Positions 60,256 to 64,000 of a stretch of DNA of 64,000 bases are shown in pieces. The position numbers and the translations under genes are program-made. The notes below the pieces were generated by a model. It did not search any database, was not told the DNA's origin, and worked only from the letters and a program-made list of their open reading frames with translations. Position 1 is the stretch's first letter; every line of letters starts with the position of its first letter. The stretch spans positions 108,518 to 172,517 of the forward strand of contig DATKKG010000017.1 in NCBI GenBank assembly GCA_035543015.1, in the 5' to 3' direction. The stretch comes from DATKKG01 sp035543015. Lineage in GTDB: Archaea; Thermoproteota; Nitrososphaeria; Conexivisphaerales; DTJL01.

Positions 60256-61203
60256 CTATTGCCTGATTCTGCCGAGCGCGGCCGAGACGAGGAAGGGAAG
60301 GAGCACCGTCACGTCTCCGTGCACGGTCACCTGCTGCGCCTTAGCCTTCACCTTTCCCCAGGAGATCGCCTCCCTGACGAGGGCCCCGCTCAGGCTGCCG
60401 TCGAACTCCATGGCGGTGGTGAGGTAGACGGCGTAGTCGAGCCCGCCGCGGAACTGAGCCCACCAGATCGCATGGTGTTTGCTGATCCCTCCGCCCAGCA
60501 TGAGAGCTCCCATCTCCTTGGCTTCGAACACCGCGTCGGACATGATCTCCTCATCCTTGAGCACGTCGATCCTGAAGTCCCTGTGCTTCTGCGAGAACAG
60601 CCAGACCTGTGATCCAACCGCCCCGTCTGTAAGGCCCGGGACTATCACAGGGACCTTCCTCTTGGCAGCCCAATACAGTATCGAGTCCTCCTTCAGAAGC
60701 CTCTCGCCTATCGCCCATGAGAGTTCGCAGGCCCCCACCTGTCTGATCCCCTCCGAATATAGTTGCTCGAAGAGCGGCTGTAGCTTTTCCTCCAACAGCG
60801 GGCCGTACGACGACTTCGGCACCAGCACGTTCCCAAGCCGATGGTACCCTTCCTTGAGCAGCTTCTCGTCGTCAAGCCTGAAGTCACCCTTCATGTACGG
60901 GGCGAAGCTCCTCGCGATGTCGTGGTCGAGCATCCCGCAGGTGGTTATGAGCATGTCGGCCCTACCGTCCCGCACCAGCTGTCTGAAGACCCCGCGCAGG
61001 CCCGTGGAGATGATGTCAGCTGGAAACGAGACCACCTTGTAGCAGCGCTTGTCGTTCCACATGGAGACGAGTATGTCCGCGGCTTCGGCGAAATGTCTGC
61101 CCGTGAAGCCCCCCGACCCGCCGAGCTTGGTGGCGATCGAGGAGGCCGTCTCGTCGCCGACTTCGTAGTCCCTGACGACGTCCAAGTAGCGCCCCCGAGG
61201 CAT
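60256..61203 (-). CDS. Deoxyhypusine synthase
   Basis: Transfers the aminobutyl group of spermidine to a lysine of aIF5A, an archaeal/eukaryotic translation modification. 315 residues with the catalytic Lys242 in LGGGISKHHAIWWAQF (about 236-251), NAD-binding TTCGMLDHDIAR, and PGLTDGAVGSQVWLF (about 189-203). Full length. No aIF5A gene in the window. The gene has no other obvious partner here. Confidence 0.95.
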   Translation of the reverse strand: MPRGRYLDVVRDYEVGDETASSIATKLGGSGGFTGRHFAEAADILVSMWNDKRCYKVVSFPADIISTGLRGVFRQLVRDGRADMLITTCGMLDHDIARSFAPYMKGDFRLDDEKLLKEGYHRLGNVLVPKSSYGPLLEEKLQPLFEQLYSEGIRQVGACELSWAIGERLLKEDSILYWAAKRKVPVIVPGLTDGAVGSQVWLFSQKHRDFRIDVLKDEEIMSDAVFEAKEMGALMLGGGISKHHAIWWAQFRGGLDYAVYLTTAMEFDGSLSGALVREAISWGKVKAKAQQVTVHGDVTVLLPFLVSAALGRIRQ

Positions 61204-61255
61204 AGGCTAAAGGTCAGTCGTCGGCGCTTTAAGAATTGCTGACGGCCGGCTCTCC

Positions 61256-62287
61256 CTACTTGACGCCAAGGAGCTTTGCCACTTCCTTGCGGGAGGCCGA
61301 GCCCAGCTCGTCCGCCATCATCTCGGGCGGCGACGAGTTGACGTGGACGCCGAAGCCCTCCGCAAGGGCACTCCTCTTGGCCAAGTCGGGGTAGACCTCG
61401 ACATGCCAGTGAAACTGGGACTGCTGCCTCTTCTCTGGAGCGAAGTGGAAGGCCACGTGGTAGTTCGGGGACGGCCCCGCGGAAAGTCCCCCCAGGGTGC
61501 AGCGAAGCATCATCGCCATGTCCTTCACCTGGTGCTGGGTCATCTTCAGGAAGCTCTTCTGGTGCTTGCGTGGGACGATCCAGAACTCGTAGTCGTGCAT
61601 GGGCGCCCAGGGCACGAAAGCGAGGAAGTTCTCGGAGGAAAGGATCTGCCTGGGGCCGCCGGATTCCACCTGGACCAGGCGGCAGTAGGGGCACTGGCCG
61701 AGCTCCTCGTAGACGGAGTCCGACATCTTGGACTCCTGCTCGATCACCGGAGGGATCCTGGAAAAGCTCACAAGATCGATGTGAGGGTGAGAGGCCGTGC
61801 CCTTTCCCGTCTCCGAGTCCATGAAGGCTGCGACGTACGAGACCCCCCTGCCCTGGTACAGGAACTTCAGCTGCTCCTGGAGCGCTATCAGGTTGTCGGA
61901 GAGCTGGTCTATGCTCATCCTGCTGAATGTGTCATCGTGGTTGGGCGAGGACACTACGACGTAGTGAGAGCCCCTGGCGGGCTCCCCGAATAGAGGCTCG
62001 TCGCTGTAGTTTGAGCGAGAATCGTCGAAGACGAGGGGCTCGGGGTGCTTGAAGACCCTGACGACCCATTCCTTCACCCTGGAGTCCTCGCCGTCACTGG
62101 TCTTAACTATCCCTCCGAACCTGTCCTGAAGGACCAGGTCCGCTGGAGGAGTCGACTCCTCCTTTCCTTTGCAGTAGCTGCAACCGTCCTCGGACGGGCG
62201 TCCGCGGCGCTTCTCCGAAGGCACCAGCGACATCGACTTGGAGACGTAATCGACCCGAAGCTCAGGCATCTGTCCCTTGTCCGCCAA
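61256..62287 (-). CDS. galT: Galactose-1-phosphate uridylyltransferase-like protein
   Basis: 343 residues, HIT superfamily GalT fold in two halves. Half 1 has CSYCKGK (Zn-like Cys pair, about 36-42) and GTASHPHIDLVSFSRIPP with the active-site HPH (about 164-181); half 2 has QCPYCRLVQ and QFHWHVEVYPD (about 300-310). The nucleophilic His sits in HPH; the usual Gln after it (HPHSQ) is Ile-Asp here, so the substrate may be different from Gal-1-P. TATA (TAGATTTATCC, 62305-62315 leftward) about 23-26 bases upstream supports TTG 62287. Divergent from the GH57-like gene. Confidence 0.8.
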   Translation of the reverse strand: MADKGQMPELRVDYVSKSMSLVPSEKRRGRPSEDGCSYCKGKEESTPPADLVLQDRFGGIVKTSDGEDSRVKEWVVRVFKHPEPLVFDDSRSNYSDEPLFGEPARGSHYVVVSSPNHDDTFSRMSIDQLSDNLIALQEQLKFLYQGRGVSYVAAFMDSETGKGTASHPHIDLVSFSRIPPVIEQESKMSDSVYEELGQCPYCRLVQVESGGPRQILSSENFLAFVPWAPMHDYEFWIVPRKHQKSFLKMTQHQVKDMAMMLRCTLGGLSAGPSPNYHVAFHFAPEKRQQSQFHWHVEVYPDLAKRSALAEGFGVHVNSSPPEMMADELGSASRKEVAKLLGVK

Positions 62288-62405
62288 TGGTACTGCGCGG
62301 ATGGGTGGATAAATCTATGGGCGGTCGGGCGACATCGGCTCTCGTTGCGCGAAATGTTAACAGTATTTGAGCCGTTGGCTCAATGAGTTTGCGCGGTTCG
62401 ATTAA

Positions 62406-62415
62406 ACATAAATAT
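62406..62415 (+). promoter_or_regulatory. TATA box of the GH57-like gene
   Basis: ACATAAATAT is centred about 29 bases before TTG 62440 and selects it as the start, in place of ATG 62383 upstream of this box. Confidence 0.5.
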
Positions 62416-62439
62416 GTCAGAGTGGGTTTCGCATCAGAA

Positions 62440-63741
62440 TTGCAGAAGATCTGCCTAATTGTATCCCTGCAACAGCCGATATACCTCAGTCGCAACTTTC
62501 CATACGAGAGAGCAAGGAGGATAGCTGACGAAGCCAGCCTGATGGACCGGTACTTTGACTACGGGCTGTGTCACAAGCTGTACCTTGAGAACTCCAAGCA
62601 GATCTTCACTCCTCTGTTCACAGGCCTACTCGAGGTCGCGGAGGCAACCGCGAAGAGCCCCAACCCCTTCAAGTTCTCGGTCGCTGCGACCGGCCTCTTC
62701 ATCGAGCAGGTGGTCAAGGAGGATGCTTTCCTCCTCAGCGTCATCAAGAAGCTGCTGGGCCTCGGCGCCCTGGAATTCGTCGCGACTACCTACCACAACT
62801 CCCTCTCCTCGCTCTATTCCGGCGGCCTGGACGAGTTCGAGGAGCAGGTCAGGGAGGATGCCAACATAGTCAACAAGATGTTCGCGGTCCAGCCGAAAGT
62901 GATAGCAAACACGAAGCTCCTTTTCAACGACAAGATCGCGCGGAGCGCGGAGGCCATGGGCTTCACGGCGATGTTTGTCGATGGGGTCAGGGGCCTCAAC
63001 GCGGAGAGCCCCTCCTTCACCTACACCTCCTCGGCCGCGCCCGGTCTCCGTCTTCTCGTGAGGGACTCCAAGGCGAGCATGGCCCTCATAAGCGGCGCCG
63101 TGGAGGAGGTGGAGAAGCTCAGGAACGGTGACGGGCTGGGGGTCATCTACCTCGACGTGGACGAAGTGGGCAAGAGGGACAAGACCTACTTCAAGCTCAT
63201 CGCCGGCACACTCCACGAGCAAGGCTTCAGCTTCGTAACGCCCGCGGAATATGTCGCGGACACAACGCCAGCGGGCAGCCTTTCCGTACCGGAGCCACTG
63301 ACCATAGCGACGGAGGAGTCAGGCGGCAATGTGAACCGCTTTCTCGCCAACCCGATGCAGAGGATCTCCTACGACAGGGTCTCCGCCCTGAAACCTTTCA
63401 TCAAGGAGGTAGGCGATGAGAGAGTGAAGGTCCTATGGAGGATCCTCCAGCAGCTGGACAACTTCGTGTGCATGGGAGACCAGCTGCCGCCGGCCTACCA
63501 CAGGATATTCAGCAGCCCGGCCGAGACCTTCGCAGTTTACAACACCATACTGGTGGACTTCGAGGGCAAGGTCACGACCATTGTCCAGAGGATGAGGAAG
63601 GCCCGGATCCCGGCCGCTCCCAAGCCGGGGATACCTCCGACGGGCTACAGGACTCCCGCACAGATGCTTGACAGGGGGTCCCCCGCGTCTCCACCGGGTC
63701 CTGCCCCGAACCCCTACGACAAGAAGGCGTTCAGCTTCTAG
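62440..63741 (+). CDS. GH57-like protein with altered catalytic residues
   Basis: 433 residues from TTG 62440. The GH57 (alpha-amylase-like) layout is recognisable from end to end: a first motif LQQPIYL at 10-16 (family HQP), VATTYHNSLSSLY at 114-126 (family Y-H-S-L), VIANTKLLFNDKIARSAEAMGF at 154-175 (family R-N-T-E-L-I-Y), YLDVDEVG at 237-244 and LQQLDNFVCMGDQ near 336-348 (family LQ-x-SDH-F). Key positions differ: His to Gln at 11, His to Asn at 120, Glu to Lys at 159 (nucleophile), His to Asn at 341. This looks like a carbohydrate-binding pseudoenzyme. The C-terminus is Pro-rich. Confidence 0.8.
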   Translation: MQKICLIVSLQQPIYLSRNFPYERARRIADEASLMDRYFDYGLCHKLYLENSKQIFTPLFTGLLEVAEATAKSPNPFKFSVAATGLFIEQVVKEDAFLLSVIKKLLGLGALEFVATTYHNSLSSLYSGGLDEFEEQVREDANIVNKMFAVQPKVIANTKLLFNDKIARSAEAMGFTAMFVDGVRGLNAESPSFTYTSSAAPGLRLLVRDSKASMALISGAVEEVEKLRNGDGLGVIYLDVDEVGKRDKTYFKLIAGTLHEQGFSFVTPAEYVADTTPAGSLSVPEPLTIATEESGGNVNRFLANPMQRISYDRVSALKPFIKEVGDERVKVLWRILQQLDNFVCMGDQLPPAYHRIFSSPAETFAVYNTILVDFEGKVTTIVQRMRKARIPAAPKPGIPPTGYRTPAQMLDRGSPASPPGPAPNPYDKKAFSF

Positions 63742-63902
63742 CTGCGCTGACCGTTTCTCATGGCCCGCAACCCAGGGAGCTCCTCGGGCGAAGTGGGAAA
63801 CGCTTGTTCGACGAGGCGCTTCCACTCCTGCGGTCGGTGGAAATGGGGGGAGGTCCTGACGCTGTCAGCTGAGCATGCCTCGCCTGCCCACCCGCGGAGG
63901 AG

Positions 63903-64000
63903 ATCCCGTCGGTCCCCGTAGCCCCGCTTCTAGCCACGGCCGCCCTTCTGGGGATCATACACATGTCTGCTCCCGACCATTGGGTCACACTCTGCTTCCT
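63903..64000 (+). CDS. 5' part of a probable membrane transporter gene (partial)
   Basis: An open frame runs off the right edge. It reads IPSVPVAPLLATAALLGIIH then MSAPDHWVTLCFL: one membrane helix followed by a GIIH...PDHW block resembling the H-x5-DH-type helix of nickel/sulfite-exporter-like membrane proteins (LxxxH-x4-PDHW). GGAGG at 63896-63900 would suit a start near 63908-63918, but no ATG/GTG/TTG is in frame there (GTC 63912, GTA 63918). The first ATG (63948) lies inside the motif. The 160 bases before it hold nothing else. Confidence 0.33.
   Translation, partial: MPSVPVAPLLATAALLGIIHMSAPDHWVTLCF

Noticed and set aside
1..64000. tRNA genes, CRISPR arrays, insertion sequences
   Set aside because: By eye I found no T-arm consensus, no regularly spaced repeats and no transposase. 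A dedicated tRNA search would be decisive.

Overview
This is a gene-dense, GC-rich stretch of an archaeal chromosome. Archaeal markers are transcription factor B (41324-42277), a SUI1/aIF1 factor (38286), deoxyhypusine synthase (60256), an eIF2B-family protein (14991), ammonia-dependent NAD synthase, DUF1512 and an adenosine-specific kinase. Many start codons (often TTG or GTG) lie 24-30 bases from a TATA box, as in leaderless archaeal transcripts. The gene set looks most like the Thermoproteota (Nitrososphaeria/'Thaumarchaeota'-related or Bathyarchaeia-like lineages), but no rRNA is present and the placement is an inference. I saw no tRNA, rRNA, CRISPR array, insertion sequence or prophage.

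Layout. 1-4 kb: leftward operon for a three-subunit molybdenum hydroxylase of the xanthine dehydrogenase/aldehyde oxidase family, with a MoaD/ThiS-like gene between the FAD and Mo subunits. MoeA (8.4-9.6 kb) and an XdhC/CoxI-type chaperone (20.2-21.0 kb) are nearby. 4-12 kb: a NurA-like protein, TsaC/Sua5, an RDD membrane protein, small proteins, a sulfurtransferase and a ferritin-like protein. 12.6-16 kb: divergent tdh/kbl (threonine to glycine plus acetyl-CoA) and an eIF2B-like protein. 15.9-22.7 kb: thiol proteins (DsrE-like, protein disulfide oxidoreductase), purB-purA, a phosphoribosyltransferase and a dCTP deaminase-like protein. 22.8-27.5 kb: a secreted surface protein without a canonical start codon, a 45-residue hydrophobic peptide and three regulators (ACT-V4R, winged-helix/membrane, double HTH). 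27.6-33.5 kb: divergent nadE and nicotinate phosphoribosyltransferase, a membrane-anchored subtilisin and a metallophosphoesterase. 33.7-36 kb: an NfnAB/SudBA-type flavoprotein pair. 36-41 kb: membrane proteins with a small winged-helix regulator, aIF1, a CPBP protease and a second dCTP deaminase-like protein. 41-46 kb: TFB, a truncated oligopeptide-permease remnant, a glycosyltransferase, an orphan promoter with strong inverted repeats, and a cupin. 46-54 kb: deacetylase-like protein, DUF1512 protein, cysS, M32 carboxypeptidase and two glycosyltransferases. 54-64 kb: an ATP-cone/PD-(D/E)XK protein, AmrS-type radical SAM protein, a ThiN-type regulator, shikimate dehydrogenase, CBS protein, ArsB/NhaD-type transporter, deoxyhypusine synthase, a GalT-like protein and a GH57-like protein with altered catalytic motifs.

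Taken together the window looks like core chromosome of a heterotrophic or mixotrophic archaeon with Moco-dependent oxidation, threonine catabolism, NAD salvage and cell-surface glycosylation. I did not find a clear new defence or mobile system. The most unusual items are the MoaD-like gene inside the hydroxylase operon, the apparent GH57 pseudoenzyme, genes lacking canonical start codons, the ATP-cone nuclease fusion and the orphan promoter/inverted-repeat region near 45 kb.
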